In this document: one piece after another, positions 50,782 to 59,668 of the stretch
How the letters are laid out: every line of letters starts with the position of its first letter
Numbering within the stretch: position 1 is the first letter of the stretch
From: Phycicoccus avicenniae
Lineage (GTDB): Bacteria > Actinomycetota > Actinomycetes > Actinomycetales > Dermatophilaceae
NCBI RefSeq assembly: GCF_018139485.1
Contig: NZ_JAGSNF010000003.1
Span: 357,524-421,523, forward strand
DNA length: 64,000 nt
Reading direction: 5' to 3'
Position numbers and translations under genes: made by a program
The notes under the pieces: generated by a model
What the model was told of the DNA's origin: nothing
Seen by the model: the letters and a program-made list of their open reading frames with translations, nothing else
Databases searched by the model: none

Positions 50782-51507
50782 TCACCGCAGCCGCGCGACG
50801 AGGTCCGCGACCTCGACCCGGGGGCCGGTGTAGAACGGCACCTCCTCGCGGACGTGCCGCCGGGCCTGCGAGGCGCGCAGCTCGCGCATGAGGTCGACGA
50901 TGCGGTGCAGCTCGTCGGCCTCGAAGGCGAGCACCCACTCGTAGTCGTTCAGCGCGAAGGAGGCGATGGTGTTGGCCCGCACGTCGGGGTACTCCCGGGC
51001 CATCCTCCCGTGCTCGACCAGCATGTCGCGGCGCTCGGTGTCGTCGAGGAGGTACCAGTCGTAGGAGCGGACGAAGGGGTAGACGCAGACGTAGTCGCGT
51101 GCCTCCTCGCCGGACATGAACGCCGGGACGTGGCTCTTGTTGAACTCGGCGGGGCGGTGCAGCGCGGCGACCGACCACACCGGCCGCAGGTGCCGGCCGA
51201 GGCCGGTGCGCAGCAGCCGGTGGTAGGCGTCCTGGAGCGCCTCGACGGTCGGGGCGTGCCACCAGACCATGACGTCGGCGTCGGCGCGCAGGCCGGCGAC
51301 GTCGTACACGCCGCGGACGACGACGTCACCGCCGCCGAGGTCGTCGACGAGGGACTCGACCTCGGCGGTGAGCGCGTCGCGGTCGGCGTCGCCGAGCGGC
51401 TCGGCGAGCGCGAAGACCGACCACATGGCGTACCGGATCGAGTCGTTGATCTCGCGGATGCGGGCCGCGCCGGGCTTGCCGGGGGCGGGACGCGACGGGG
51501 TGCTCAT
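50782..51507 (-). CDS. chdC: Coproheme decarboxylase
   Basis: HemQ/ChdC, 241 residues, last step of coproporphyrin-dependent haem synthesis: oxidative decarboxylation of coproheme to haem b with peroxide. Family blocks are [20 protein letters not shown], the [12 protein letters not shown] segment and [16 protein letters not shown] with the catalytic Tyr region, then [19 protein letters not shown] overlaps the hemY stop (ATGA), so expression is coupled. Actinobacterial ChdC uses a His near the site to assist; the precise residue is not assigned here. Confidence 0.95.
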   Translation of the reverse strand: MSTPSRPAPGKPGAARIREINDSIRYAMWSVFALAEPLGDADRDALTAEVESLVDDLGGGDVVVRGVYDVAGLRADADVMVWWHAPTVEALQDAYHRLLRTGLGRHLRPVWSVAALHRPAEFNKSHVPAFMSGEEARDYVCVYPFVRSYDWYLLDDTERRDMLVEHGRMAREYPDVRANTIASFALNDYEWVLAFEADELHRIVDLMRELRASQARRHVREEVPFYTGPRVEVADLVARLR

Positions 51508-52943
51508 GGGTGCTCTCCTCGGGAGGGGACGGATCGTGCGGTCAGGTGGTGGACGACGGCCTCGGCGGCGCGGGTGGCGGAGCCGACGACGGCAGGGACC
51601 CCGACCCCGTCGTAGGCGGCGCCGGCGACGGCGAGGCCGGGCAGGGCGGCGACGTCGGCGCGGACCGCCTCGACCCGGTCGACGTGCCCGACGGCGTACT
51701 GCGGCAGGGCGCCGCCCCACCGCTGGACGTGCGCGTCGACGACGCGGGGCAGGGGGGCCGCCAGCGCCGCGCCGACCTCGGCGACGGCGAGCGCGACGAG
51801 GTCCTCGTCGGTCCGCTGGAGCGACGCCTCCTCCCCCGCCCGGCCGACGGACGCGCGCAGGTGCACGACGGCGTCGTCGAGCGCGTCGACCCACCCCCAC
51901 TTCGCGGCGCTGAAGGTGGCCGCCTTGATGCCGCGGCCGTCGACCGGTGGGACGAGGAAGCCGGAGCCGGGCAGCCCGGGCAGCCCCGCCCGGGTGACGG
52001 CGAGGGTGACGACGGCCATCGAGGCGGTCTCGACGTCGGCGAGGAGGCTGGCGGCGTGGGCGGCGTGCGGGGCGAGCAGCCGCGAGGTCGGGGCGGGTGG
52101 GACGGCCAGCACCACGGCGTCGACCTCGAGGGCCGTGGGGTCCGCGGCGGAGCCGACGACGAGGCGCCAGCCGTGTGCGGTGCGCTCGAGGGCCCGCACG
52201 GTGCTGCCGATGCGCACCTCGACGCCGAGGGTGCCGAGGTGGGCGAGCGCGAGCCCGGGGAGCCGGCCGACCCCGCCGACGACGCCCGCGAACGGCGGCC
52301 GCTCCGGGGGCGCGGGCGGGCCGGGGACCTCGCCGCGCAGCAGCGAGTCGCCGGCGACGCCGCGCTGCCACACGGCGGGCATCGTCGCCCGCAGGGAGAG
52401 CCGGTGCGCGTGCCCGGCGTAGACCCCGCCGAGGAGCGGCTCGACGAGGCGGTCGACGACGGCCGCCCCGAGGCGGGTCGCGACGTAGTCGCCGACGGCC
52501 ACGTCCTCGGTGAGCGGACCACCGGGCCACGGCCGCTCGTCGGCGAGCCGCGCCACCTCGGGCTCCTCGAGCACACCGCGTGCGGACGCGGGGGTGGCGG
52601 GGACGCCGAGCAGCGTCGCGCGGGGCATCGGGTGCAGGCGGCCGCGGCTCCACACCGCGGCGGAGGTCGTGGCGGGGGACGTGAGGTCCTGCGCGGCGCC
52701 GAGCCGGCCGACGAGGTCGACGGCCTCGGGCCGGACCGCGAGGAGGGACTCGGCGCCGACGTCGACGAGGTGGCCGGCGACCTCCTCGCGGCGCAGGGCA
52801 CCCCCGACCGTCGGCCCCTTCTCGAGGACCGTCACCCGGGCGCCGGGCAGGGCCTCGGCGACCTCGACCGCCGCGGTGAGCCCGGCGACGCCGCCGCCGA
52901 CGACGGCGACCCGCGGGGCCGGGCGCACGGCGGTGTCGGACAT
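51504..52943 (-). CDS. hemY: Coproporphyrinogen III oxidase (HemY/HemG-type flavoprotein)
   Basis: 479-residue FAD enzyme; in actinobacteria this family oxidises coproporphyrinogen III to coproporphyrin III. Dinucleotide motif [32 protein letters not shown] (about 11-42), [19 protein letters not shown], and the C-terminal [24 protein letters not shown] end. The middle substrate domain is Ala/Arg-rich. ATG at 52943. Forms hemY-chdC operon; hemE lies 1.2 kb upstream on the same strand, separated by an opposite-strand lipoprotein gene. Confidence 0.93.
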   Translation of the reverse strand: MSDTAVRPAPRVAVVGGGVAGLTAAVEVAEALPGARVTVLEKGPTVGGALRREEVAGHLVDVGAESLLAVRPEAVDLVGRLGAAQDLTSPATTSAAVWSRGRLHPMPRATLLGVPATPASARGVLEEPEVARLADERPWPGGPLTEDVAVGDYVATRLGAAVVDRLVEPLLGGVYAGHAHRLSLRATMPAVWQRGVAGDSLLRGEVPGPPAPPERPPFAGVVGGVGRLPGLALAHLGTLGVEVRIGSTVRALERTAHGWRLVVGSAADPTALEVDAVVLAVPPAPTSRLLAPHAAHAASLLADVETASMAVVTLAVTRAGLPGLPGSGFLVPPVDGRGIKAATFSAAKWGWVDALDDAVVHLRASVGRAGEEASLQRTDEDLVALAVAEVGAALAAPLPRVVDAHVQRWGGALPQYAVGHVDRVEAVRADVAALPGLAVAGAAYDGVGVPAVVGSATRAAEAVVHHLTARSVPSRGEHP

Positions 52944-53106
52944 GCCCTCAGGATCCCACGCGGTGGTGAGCGGACCGGCCCGGGGCCGTGACCGCGCCGA
53001 CGCCGCGACGTGACCGCATCGAGACCGGGCGACGGGAACCCGGTCGCGGCGCGCCGCGCCACAGCGGGGACGGCGCACGACGGAGCGCCCCGACGAAGGA
53101 GTCACC

Positions 53107-54054
53107 GTGAACACCAGCCACCACCCGTCCCGGCCCCGGGTCCTCGTCGCGGCCGCGGCGATCGCCCTCCTCGGCCTCACCGCCTGCAGCAGCGGGAACG
53201 ACGCGATGTCCGGCGCCGACGGCGGGTCGGCGGGGTCCGCCGGCGCCGAGGAGTCCGCCGACGACCTCGCGGCCGACGAGCCGTCCGCGGACCGGGCGAC
53301 CGCGGCGGCCCCGGGCGAGGTCGCCCCGGCCGTGGTCGAGCGCCGCCTCGCCCGGCGCGCCGACATCAGCCTCGCCGTCGACGACGTGGCCCGGGCGGCC
53401 TCCCGGCTGCGGGCCGTCGCCTCGGCCGCGGACGGGCTCGTGACGAACGAGGAGGTCTCGTCCGACCCCGTCGACCCGGCCTCGACGACGCGGCCGACCG
53501 GGTGGGGCACGGTGACGATCTCCGTCCCCGCCGACCGGCTCGACGCGACCCTCGACGAGGTGGCGGGCGTCGGCACGGTCCTCTCGCGGAGCACGAGCAC
53601 CGACGACGTCACCGCGCAGTACGTCGACACCGAGTCCCGGGTCGCGTCGATGCAGGAGAGCGTCTCGCGGGTCCGCGGGCTCCTCGCGGACGCGAGCGAC
53701 CTCTCGGACGTCGTCCAGCTCGAGGCCGAGCTGTCCCGGCGCCAGGCCGACCTCGAGGCCTACCAGAGCACCCTCGCGGCTTTGCGGGACCGCGTGACGC
53801 TCGCCCCGATCACGGTGCAGCTGACGACCGACGCGGACGTCCTGCCGCAGGAGGAGGACCCGACCGGGTTCCTCGCCGGGCTCGCCTCGGGCTGGTCGGC
53901 GTTCACGACGTCGGTGACCCTGCTGCTCACCCTCGCCGGGGCCCTGCTGCCCTTCGCCGTGGCCGCCGCCCTCGTCCTCGTGCCCGCCGGGCTGTGGTGG
54001 CGCCGCCGCCATCCGGTGCCCGCCGCCACGACCCCGCCGGCCCCGACCGCCTGA
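53107..54054 (+). CDS. DUF4349-domain lipoprotein
   Basis: 315-residue membrane lipoprotein. Signal peptide with lipobox LTAC (Cys about 27), then a low-complexity acidic/Gly/Ser linker, a DUF4349 domain (ADISLAVDDVARAASRLRAVASAADGLV, GTVTISVPADRLDATLDEV, coiled-coil-like QLEAELSRRQADLEAYQSTLAAL) and a C-terminal membrane helix (VTLLLTLAGALLPFAVAAALVLV). Function unknown. GTG start 53107 after GAAGGAG. It interrupts the haem gene run on the opposite strand. Confidence 0.88.
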   Translation: MNTSHHPSRPRVLVAAAAIALLGLTACSSGNDAMSGADGGSAGSAGAEESADDLAADEPSADRATAAAPGEVAPAVVERRLARRADISLAVDDVARAASRLRAVASAADGLVTNEEVSSDPVDPASTTRPTGWGTVTISVPADRLDATLDEVAGVGTVLSRSTSTDDVTAQYVDTESRVASMQESVSRVRGLLADASDLSDVVQLEAELSRRQADLEAYQSTLAALRDRVTLAPITVQLTTDADVLPQEEDPTGFLAGLASGWSAFTTSVTLLLTLAGALLPFAVAAALVLVPAGLWWRRRHPVPAATTPPAPTA

Positions 54055-54055
54055 G

Positions 54056-54112
54056 CCGGTCCCGAGCGTCCGGGCCGGTCCCGAGCGTCCGGGCCGGTCC
54101 CGACCGTCCGGT
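54056..54112. repeat. Three tandem 19-bp repeats
   Basis: CCGGTCCCGAGCGTCCGGG occurs at 54056-54074 and 54075-54093 exactly, then 54094-54112 with two substitutions. No spacers. It fills the gap between the convergent DUF4349 and hemE genes. Same unit length and copy number as the array at 20801, different sequence. Confidence 0.9.
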
Positions 54113-54120
54113 GCGGACGC

Positions 54121-55173
54121 TCAGCGGGCCGAGACCTCGTGGACGAGCTCGACGACGCGGGTCACGACGTCGGGGTCGGTGTCCGGCAGGACCCCGTGGC
54201 CGAGGTTGAAGACGTGGCCCGGGGCGGCGCGGCCCTCCTCGACGATCTCGCGGACCCGGCGCTCCAGCGCCTCCCACGGGGCGAAGAGCAGCGCCGGGTC
54301 GAGGTTGCCCTGGAGCGGCCAGCGGCCACCGGTCCGCTCGAGGGCGTCGGTGAGCGAGACGCGGTAGTCGACGCCGACGACGTCGGCCCCGGCCTCCCCC
54401 ATGAGGGTGAGCAGCTCGCCGGTCCCGACCCCGAAGTGGATTCGCGGCACCCCGAGGTCGGCGACCTCGGCGAGCGCCGCCGCCGAGTGCTCCTGGACGA
54501 AGCGGACGTAGTCGGCGCGGCTCAGTACCCCGGCCCACGAGTCGAAGAGCTGGAGGGCGGACGCCCCCGCCTCGCCCTGGACCCGCAGGAACGCCCCGGA
54601 GATCCGGGCGAGCCGGGCGCACAGGTCGTGCCAGAGGTCGGGGTCGCCGTGCATGAGCGCCTTCGTGTGCTCGTGGTTCTTCGACGGCCCGCCCTCGACG
54701 AGGTAGGAGGCGAGGGTGAACGGCGCCCCGGCGAAGCCGATGAGCGGCGTGGGCCCGAGCTCGGCGACGAGCCGGCGCACGGACTCGTCGATGTCCGGCA
54801 CGTCCTCGGGGACGAGGTCGCGGATCCGCTCCACGCCCGCCCTGTCCCGGACCGGCTCGGCGACGACCGGCCCCACCCCCGGGACGATGTCGAGGTCGAT
54901 GCCGACGGCCGCGAGCGGGACGACGATGTCGGAGAAGAAGATGGCCGCGTCGACGCCGTGCCGGCGGACCGGCTGGAGGGTGATCTCGGTGACGAGGTCG
55001 GGCCGGCGGCACGCCTCGAGCATCCCCACGCCCTCGCGCACCGCGCGGTACTCCGGCAGCGACCGGCCCGCCTGGCGCATGAACCACACGGGGGTGTGCG
55101 GGACGTCGAGCCCGCGGGCGGCCCGCACGAGCGGGGAGTCGGAGGCGGCGGCCGGCGGCTGGGAGGTCGTCAC
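54121..55173 (-). CDS. hemE: Uroporphyrinogen decarboxylase
   Basis: HemE, 350 residues, decarboxylates uroporphyrinogen III to coproporphyrinogen III. Signature [16 protein letters not shown] (about 29-44), the FFSDIVVPL block with the catalytic Asp, [17 protein letters not shown], and [36 protein letters not shown] at 55173 is chosen because GGAGG lies about 12 bases upstream; an in-frame GTG at 55191 precedes that site. Same strand as hemY-chdC. Confidence 0.96.
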   Translation of the reverse strand: MTTSQPPAAASDSPLVRAARGLDVPHTPVWFMRQAGRSLPEYRAVREGVGMLEACRRPDLVTEITLQPVRRHGVDAAIFFSDIVVPLAAVGIDLDIVPGVGPVVAEPVRDRAGVERIRDLVPEDVPDIDESVRRLVAELGPTPLIGFAGAPFTLASYLVEGGPSKNHEHTKALMHGDPDLWHDLCARLARISGAFLRVQGEAGASALQLFDSWAGVLSRADYVRFVQEHSAAALAEVADLGVPRIHFGVGTGELLTLMGEAGADVVGVDYRVSLTDALERTGGRWPLQGNLDPALLFAPWEALERRVREIVEEGRAAPGHVFNLGHGVLPDTDPDVVTRVVELVHEVSAR

Positions 55174-55225
55174 GACGACCCATCCTCCCACCGCCGCGAC
55201 GCCGCCGACGCCACGAGGACCGCGC

Positions 55226-56053
55226 TCAGGCGGCGATGAGGACCGCGCCGACGACGGCGAGGGCGACCCCGACCTGCTGGACCCGCTGCAGCCGCTCGTC
55301 GAGGACGAAGCGGGCGAGCACGACGGTGACGACCGGGTACAGCGAGGCGAGGACGGAGGCGACGCTCACCTGTCCCCGGGCGGAGGCGAGCGCGAAGAGG
55401 GCGTTCGCGGCGAGGTCGCCGCAGCCGATGACGAGGAGCCAGGGGGTCTCCCGCGCGCGCACCCCGCCGGCGGACCGGAGGAGGAGCGCGAGGAGCAGGA
55501 GGACGAGCAGCGACGTCGAGCGCATCCCCCACAGCGTCATGAGCGTCGACTCCCGCGCGCCTCGGTCGAGGAAGAACAGGCCGAACCCGAAGCCCAGCGC
55601 CGCGACGGCGGCGAGCGCGACGGGACGCACCGACAGCCCGGCCCGCAGCTCCGGACCGGACGCGAGGGTCACCCCGACCACGGCGACCGCCATCCCCGCC
55701 CAGGCCGACGCGGCCGGCCGCTCGCCGCCGAGCACGCCGAGCACGACGGGGACGACGACGCCGAGGCCCGCGATGGGGGCGACGACGCCCATCGTCCCGG
55801 TCGAGAGGGCGGTGTAGAAGCAGACGAGGCCCGTGGTCCCGGCGAGGCCCGCGCCCACCGCCCACGGGTACCAGCCGCCGCCCGGGACCGACGTGCCGTG
55901 CACGCCGAGGACGACGGCGGTGAGGACGACGAGCGCCAGCCCCTGGGTCCAGCCGACGACGGCGACCGGGGGCCTGCGACGGGAAACGAGTCCGGCCGCG
56001 AAGTCGGAGGTGCCCCACACGAGGGAGGACCCGAGGGCGACGAGGCTCAGCAC
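55226..56053 (-). CDS. EamA-family (DMT) transporter
   Basis: 275-residue membrane protein with about ten helices, two EamA repeats: [28 protein letters not shown]...[25 protein letters not shown] and [22 protein letters not shown]...[32 protein letters not shown] metabolite or drug exporter; the substrate cannot be inferred. GTG at 56053 starts directly at the first helix. Divergent from DUF3000 by 81 bases. Confidence 0.88.
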   Translation of the reverse strand: MLSLVALGSSLVWGTSDFAAGLVSRRRPPVAVVGWTQGLALVVLTAVVLGVHGTSVPGGGWYPWAVGAGLAGTTGLVCFYTALSTGTMGVVAPIAGLGVVVPVVLGVLGGERPAASAWAGMAVAVVGVTLASGPELRAGLSVRPVALAAVAALGFGFGLFFLDRGARESTLMTLWGMRSTSLLVLLLLALLLRSAGGVRARETPWLLVIGCGDLAANALFALASARGQVSVASVLASLYPVVTVVLARFVLDERLQRVQQVGVALAVVGAVLIAA

Positions 56054-56134
56054 GCGCGCACTGTAGACGGCGGCTCCCGCGCCGACCGGCGTGGCCTCAC
56101 CCACCGGACGGCCCGGTCCGCTTACTGTGCTGCC

Positions 56135-56719
56135 GTGGCCCGTAGCACATTGACCGGCCGGGAGCCGCAGGAGTTCTCCCAGGCCCTCGCCGACCTGCAC
56201 GCCGCGCGTCTGCGCCCGGAGGTCCGGCTCACCGAGGTCCCGGCCCCCCAGCGCATCGCCCCGCACGCCGTCGCGCTCACCGCGGACGTGCTCGACCCGC
56301 GGGACCGGGACGAGGAGCTGGCCACCGGCCGGTTCGTCCTGCTCCACGACCCCTCCTCCCCGGAGCCGTGGGACGGGGAGTGGCGGGTCGTCACCTTCGC
56401 CCGCGCCGAGCTCGAGGCGGAGTTCGCCGTCGAGCCGCTGCTCGGGGAGGTCGGCTGGACGTGGCTCACCGACGCCCTCGAGTCCCGCGGGCTCGGGGTC
56501 CGCGCGGCGGCCGGCACGGTGACCCGGGTGGTCTCCGAGAGCTTCGGCGGTCTGTCCGACCGCCCCGCGAGCGTCGAGATGGAGCTGCGCGCGTCGTGGA
56601 CCCCGGACGGGGACGCCGTCGGGGCGCACCTCGCCGCGTGGTCCGAGCTCATGTGCACGATCGCCGGGCTGCCCCCGCTGCCCGACGGCGTCGTCTCGCT
56701 GCCCGGTCCGCGGCGGTGA
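56135..56719 (+). CDS. DUF3000 family protein
   Basis: 194 residues of an actinobacterial family without known function. EFSQALADLHAARLRPEVRLTEVPAPQRIAP and DGEWRVVTFARAELEAEFAVEPLLGEVGWTWLTDAL are its conserved parts. Cytoplasmic; no membrane segment. Located 10 bases before the RNase D-like gene, an arrangement conserved in actinobacteria, so a role in RNA or cell maintenance is a reasonable guess only. GTG start 56135. Confidence 0.88.
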   Translation: MARSTLTGREPQEFSQALADLHAARLRPEVRLTEVPAPQRIAPHAVALTADVLDPRDRDEELATGRFVLLHDPSSPEPWDGEWRVVTFARAELEAEFAVEPLLGEVGWTWLTDALESRGLGVRAAAGTVTRVVSESFGGLSDRPASVEMELRASWTPDGDAVGAHLAAWSELMCTIAGLPPLPDGVVSLPGPRR

Positions 56720-56729
56720 CGAGGAGCCG

Positions 56730-57983
56730 ATGAGCCAGCTCCCCGACCCGTCCCAGGACCCGTCGGTCGGCGTCGACGCGCCCGCGTCCGCCCCGCCGCC
56801 GGTCCCCCTCTCCGAGCCCGCCGACGGCGTGCCGCCCGTCGTGGAGTCCGAGCGCGGGCTCGACGAGGTCGCCCGTGCGGTCGCCGCGGGTGTCGGTCCC
56901 GTCGCCATCGACGCCGAGCGCGCGTCCGGCTACCGGTACGGCCAGCGCGCCTACCTCGTCCAGCTGCGCCGTGAGGGGTCCGGCTCGTGGCTCGTCGACC
57001 CCATCGCGCTGCCGGACCTCTCCCCCGTCGCCGACGCCATCGGCCCGGCGGAGTGGATCCTGCACGCCGCCACCCAGGACCTCGCGTGTCTCGCGGAGGT
57101 CGGGCTGCGTCCCCGCCAGCTCTTCGACACCGAGCTCGCGGCCCGCATCCTCGGCCTCCCCCGCGTCGGCCTCGCCGCCGTCGTCGAGCACTACCTCGGA
57201 CTCTCCCTCGCCAAGGAGCACTCGGCGGTCGACTGGTCCACCCGCCCGCTGCCGGAGCCGTGGCTGCGGTACGCCGCGCTCGACGTCGAGGTGCTCGGCG
57301 AGCTGCGCAACCTCATGGGCGTCGACCTCGCGGCGCAGGGCAAGGACGAGTGGGCGCGCCAGGAGTTCGAGGCCCTCCTCGAGTGGGCCCCCGCCGAGAG
57401 GGTCGACCCCTGGCGCCGGACCTCGGGCATCAACACCCTGCGTCAGCGCCGGGCCATCGGCGTCGTCCGCGAGCTCTGGTACGCCCGGGACGTCATCGCC
57501 CGAGAGCGGGACACCTCCGTGGGGCGGGTCCTGCCCGACGCCTCGCTCGTCGAGATCGCCAAGGCCGCGCCCCGCTCCCCCGCCGACCTGCCGTCCGGGC
57601 ACCGCGCGATCAAGCGCTACGGGCGGCAGTGGGTCGAGGCCGTGGCCCGGGCCCACGACATCCCCGAGGACGAGCTGCCGCCGCGCTCGCTGCCCTCCGA
57701 CGGCCCGCCGCCCCCGCGGGTGTGGGCCGACAAGGACCCCGTCGCGGCGGAACGGCTCGCCGCGACGCGCGCCGCCCTCACCGACTTCGCGCAGGAGCAC
57801 ACGATCCCCGTCGAGAACGTCTGCTCGCCCGACCCGCTGCGCCGTGTCGTCTGGGACCCGCCGCAGGACCACGACGTCGCGTCCTTCGCCGACGCGCTGC
57901 GGGCCCGGGGGGTCCGCCCGTGGCAGGCGGGGATCGTCGCACCGATGCTGCACGCGGCCTTCGCCGCGCACCCCGACGACTGA
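56730..57983 (+). CDS. RNase D-like exonuclease with HRDC domain
   Basis: 417-residue DEDDy 3'-5' exonuclease. Catalytic acids: D61 and E63 in VAIDAERAS, D117 in HAATQDLACL, D185 with Tyr181 in YAALDVEVLG. The HRDC domain follows (about 215-300, LRQRRAIGVVRELWYARD...), then a C-terminal extension ending before the convergent hairpin. Acts on structured RNA 3' ends; the precise substrate is unknown. An N-terminal Pro-rich ~40 residues precede the fold. In many actinobacteria dxs follows, here a YrhK gene does. Confidence 0.9.
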   Translation: MSQLPDPSQDPSVGVDAPASAPPPVPLSEPADGVPPVVESERGLDEVARAVAAGVGPVAIDAERASGYRYGQRAYLVQLRREGSGSWLVDPIALPDLSPVADAIGPAEWILHAATQDLACLAEVGLRPRQLFDTELAARILGLPRVGLAAVVEHYLGLSLAKEHSAVDWSTRPLPEPWLRYAALDVEVLGELRNLMGVDLAAQGKDEWARQEFEALLEWAPAERVDPWRRTSGINTLRQRRAIGVVRELWYARDVIARERDTSVGRVLPDASLVEIAKAAPRSPADLPSGHRAIKRYGRQWVEAVARAHDIPEDELPPRSLPSDGPPPPRVWADKDPVAAERLAATRAALTDFAQEHTIPVENVCSPDPLRRVVWDPPQDHDVASFADALRARGVRPWQAGIVAPMLHAAFAAHPDD

Positions 57984-58008
57984 CCCGCGAGCACAGGTCC
58001 GCGGGTCA
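57981..58008. terminator. Bidirectional hairpin containing both stop codons
   Basis: TGACCCGCG (57981-57989) pairs with CGCGGGTCA (58000-58008) around a 10-base loop. The first three bases are the RNase D-like stop and the last three are the complement of the YrhK stop. Confidence 0.75.
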
Positions 58009-58287
58009 GAAGTCCTGGCTCGTCTCCACCGGCCCGGTCCGGCCGTGCCTACGGTGGTGCCGCTTCAGGTGCACCCGCCGGGAGAGCCGGATCGAGGGCC
58101 GGAGCATCAGCTGCGCGGACCCGACGACGAACAGCCACGTCCCGGCGTACGTCGTGTCCGCGGAGAAGAAGAGGATGCTGCCGACGAGGAACCAGATCGC
58201 GACGAGCAGGTCGTTGACGATGCTCACCGTCTCGTAGCGGTCGCGGATCACGAGCTCCTCGCGCGCACCGGGCAGCTGCAGGTCCAT
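58006..58287 (-). CDS. YrhK-domain small membrane protein
   Basis: 93 residues. YETVSIVNDLLVAIWFLVGSILFF (helix 1) and TYAGTWLFVVGSAQLMLRPSIRL (helix 2) with a basic C-terminal HLKRHHRRHGR tail are typical of the YrhK-like domain. Two membrane helices, function unknown. ATG at 58287 after GGAGGA. Convergent with the RNase D-like gene; its stop lies in the shared hairpin. Confidence 0.85.
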   Translation of the reverse strand: MDLQLPGAREELVIRDRYETVSIVNDLLVAIWFLVGSILFFSADTTYAGTWLFVVGSAQLMLRPSIRLSRRVHLKRHHRRHGRTGPVETSQDF

Positions 58288-58340
58288 CGGTCCTCCTCGG
58301 GTGTCGACGGACCCATCGTGGCAAACCGTCGCCCGTCCTC

Positions 58341-58354
58341 GTGAGCACACTCAC
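58341..58354. promoter_or_regulatory. GTGAG-N4-CTCAC inverted repeat
   Basis: Perfect 5-bp arms, 58341-58345 and 58350-58354, 20 bases upstream of the TAAGC palindrome and between the divergent YrhK and fadA genes. Possible operator; no regulator assigned. Confidence 0.35.
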
Positions 58355-58373
58355 GCCGAGGGTGGGTGCGCGG

Positions 58374-58387
58374 TAAGCAAGCGCTTA
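58374..58387 (+). promoter_or_regulatory. Operator-like palindrome upstream of fadA
   Basis: TAAGC-AAGC-GCTTA, 5-bp arms with a 4-base centre that itself contains AGCGCT, followed by the -10-like TATGCT at 58390-58395. A site of this form next to beta-oxidation genes is typical of TetR-type fatty acid repressors in actinobacteria. The regulator gene itself is not adjacent. Confidence 0.55.
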
Positions 58388-58453
58388 GTTATGCTCGGGA
58401 CCGGACCCGGCGACCCGGGTCCTCGACCCCGTCCCCGACCCGGGAGGACCCCC

Positions 58454-59665
58454 GTGCCCCGTGAGCTCCAGGAGGTCGTCTTCGTCGACGGCGTCCGCAC
58501 CCCGTTCGGCAAGGCCGGTGAGAAGGGCATGTACGCCCAGACCCGCGCCGACGACCTCGTCGTCAAGTGCGTCCGCGAGCTGCTCCGACGCCACCCCGAG
58601 CTCCCGAAGGAGCGCGTCGAGGAAGTCGCGATCGCCGCGACCACCCAGATCGGCGACCAGGGGCTGACCCTCGGCCGGCTCACCGGGCTGCTGTCGGGCC
58701 TGCCGAAGAGCACGCCCGGCTACTCGATCGACCGGATGTGCGCCGGGGCGATGACGGCCGTGACGAACGTGTCGTCCTCCATCGGCGTCGGCGCCATCGA
58801 CGTGGCCGTCGCGGGCGGCGTCGAGCACATGGGCCGGCACCCGATGGGCGAGGGCGTCGACCCCAACCCGCGGATCGTCGCCGAGCGGCTCGTCGACGAG
58901 TCCGCCCTCGTCATGGGCAGGACCGCCGAGAACCTCCACGACCGCTTCCCGGAGCTGACGAAGGAGCGCTGCGACGCCTTCGCCGTCGGCAGCCAGCGCA
59001 AGCTCGCCGCGGCGTACGAGGCCGGGCACGTCCAGCCCGACCTCGTCCCCGTCGCCACCCGGCACGTCGAGAAGGGCTGGGGCCTCGCGACGGTCGACGA
59101 GCCGCCCCGCCCGGGCACCACGCTCGAGGAGCTGGCGACGCTCAGGACCCCGTTCCGCCCGCACGGCAACGTCACCGCGGGCAACGCCGCCGGGCTCAAC
59201 GACGGCGCGACCGCGTGCCTCCTGGCCTCGCAGGCCGCCGCCGACGAGCTCGGCCTCCCGGTGCGGATGCGGCTGGTGTCGTACGCCTTCGTCGGCGTCG
59301 AGCCGGAGGTCATGGGCATCGGCCCCGTCCCGGCGACCGAGAAGGCGCTCGCCAAGGCCGGCCTGACGATCGAGGACATCGGCCTCTTCGAGCTCAACGA
59401 GGCGTTCGCCGTCCAGGTCCTGTCCTTCCTCGACCACTTCGGGATCGCCGACGACGACGAGCGGGTCAACCCCTGGGGCGGCGCCATCGCGACCGGCCAC
59501 CCGCTCGCCTCCTCCGGCGTGCGGCTCATGACCCAGCTCGCGCGGCACTTCGAGGCCCACCCCGAGGTCCGCTACGGCCTCACCGCGATGTGCATCGGCA
59601 TCGGGATGGGTGGCGCCGTCATCTGGGAGAACCCCCAGCACGCCGACTACGGGAAGGACGCCTGA
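58454..59665 (+). CDS. fadA: Acetyl-CoA acyltransferase (beta-oxidation thiolase)
   Basis: 403-residue thiolase cleaving 3-oxoacyl-CoA. Nucleophilic Cys in DRMCAGAMTAVTNVSSSIG (about 97), His in ELNEAFAVQV and GHPLASSGVRL, acid Cys in AMCIGIGMGGAVI. Unlike FadA2 above, this matches the partner of a fused FadB. GTG at 58454 after CGGGAGG. It precedes fadB by three bases, so both form one operon behind the palindrome at 58374. Confidence 0.94.
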   Translation: MPRELQEVVFVDGVRTPFGKAGEKGMYAQTRADDLVVKCVRELLRRHPELPKERVEEVAIAATTQIGDQGLTLGRLTGLLSGLPKSTPGYSIDRMCAGAMTAVTNVSSSIGVGAIDVAVAGGVEHMGRHPMGEGVDPNPRIVAERLVDESALVMGRTAENLHDRFPELTKERCDAFAVGSQRKLAAAYEAGHVQPDLVPVATRHVEKGWGLATVDEPPRPGTTLEELATLRTPFRPHGNVTAGNAAGLNDGATACLLASQAAADELGLPVRMRLVSYAFVGVEPEVMGIGPVPATEKALAKAGLTIEDIGLFELNEAFAVQVLSFLDHFGIADDDERVNPWGGAIATGHPLASSGVRLMTQLARHFEAHPEVRYGLTAMCIGIGMGGAVIWENPQHADYGKDA

Positions 59666-59668
59666 GCC

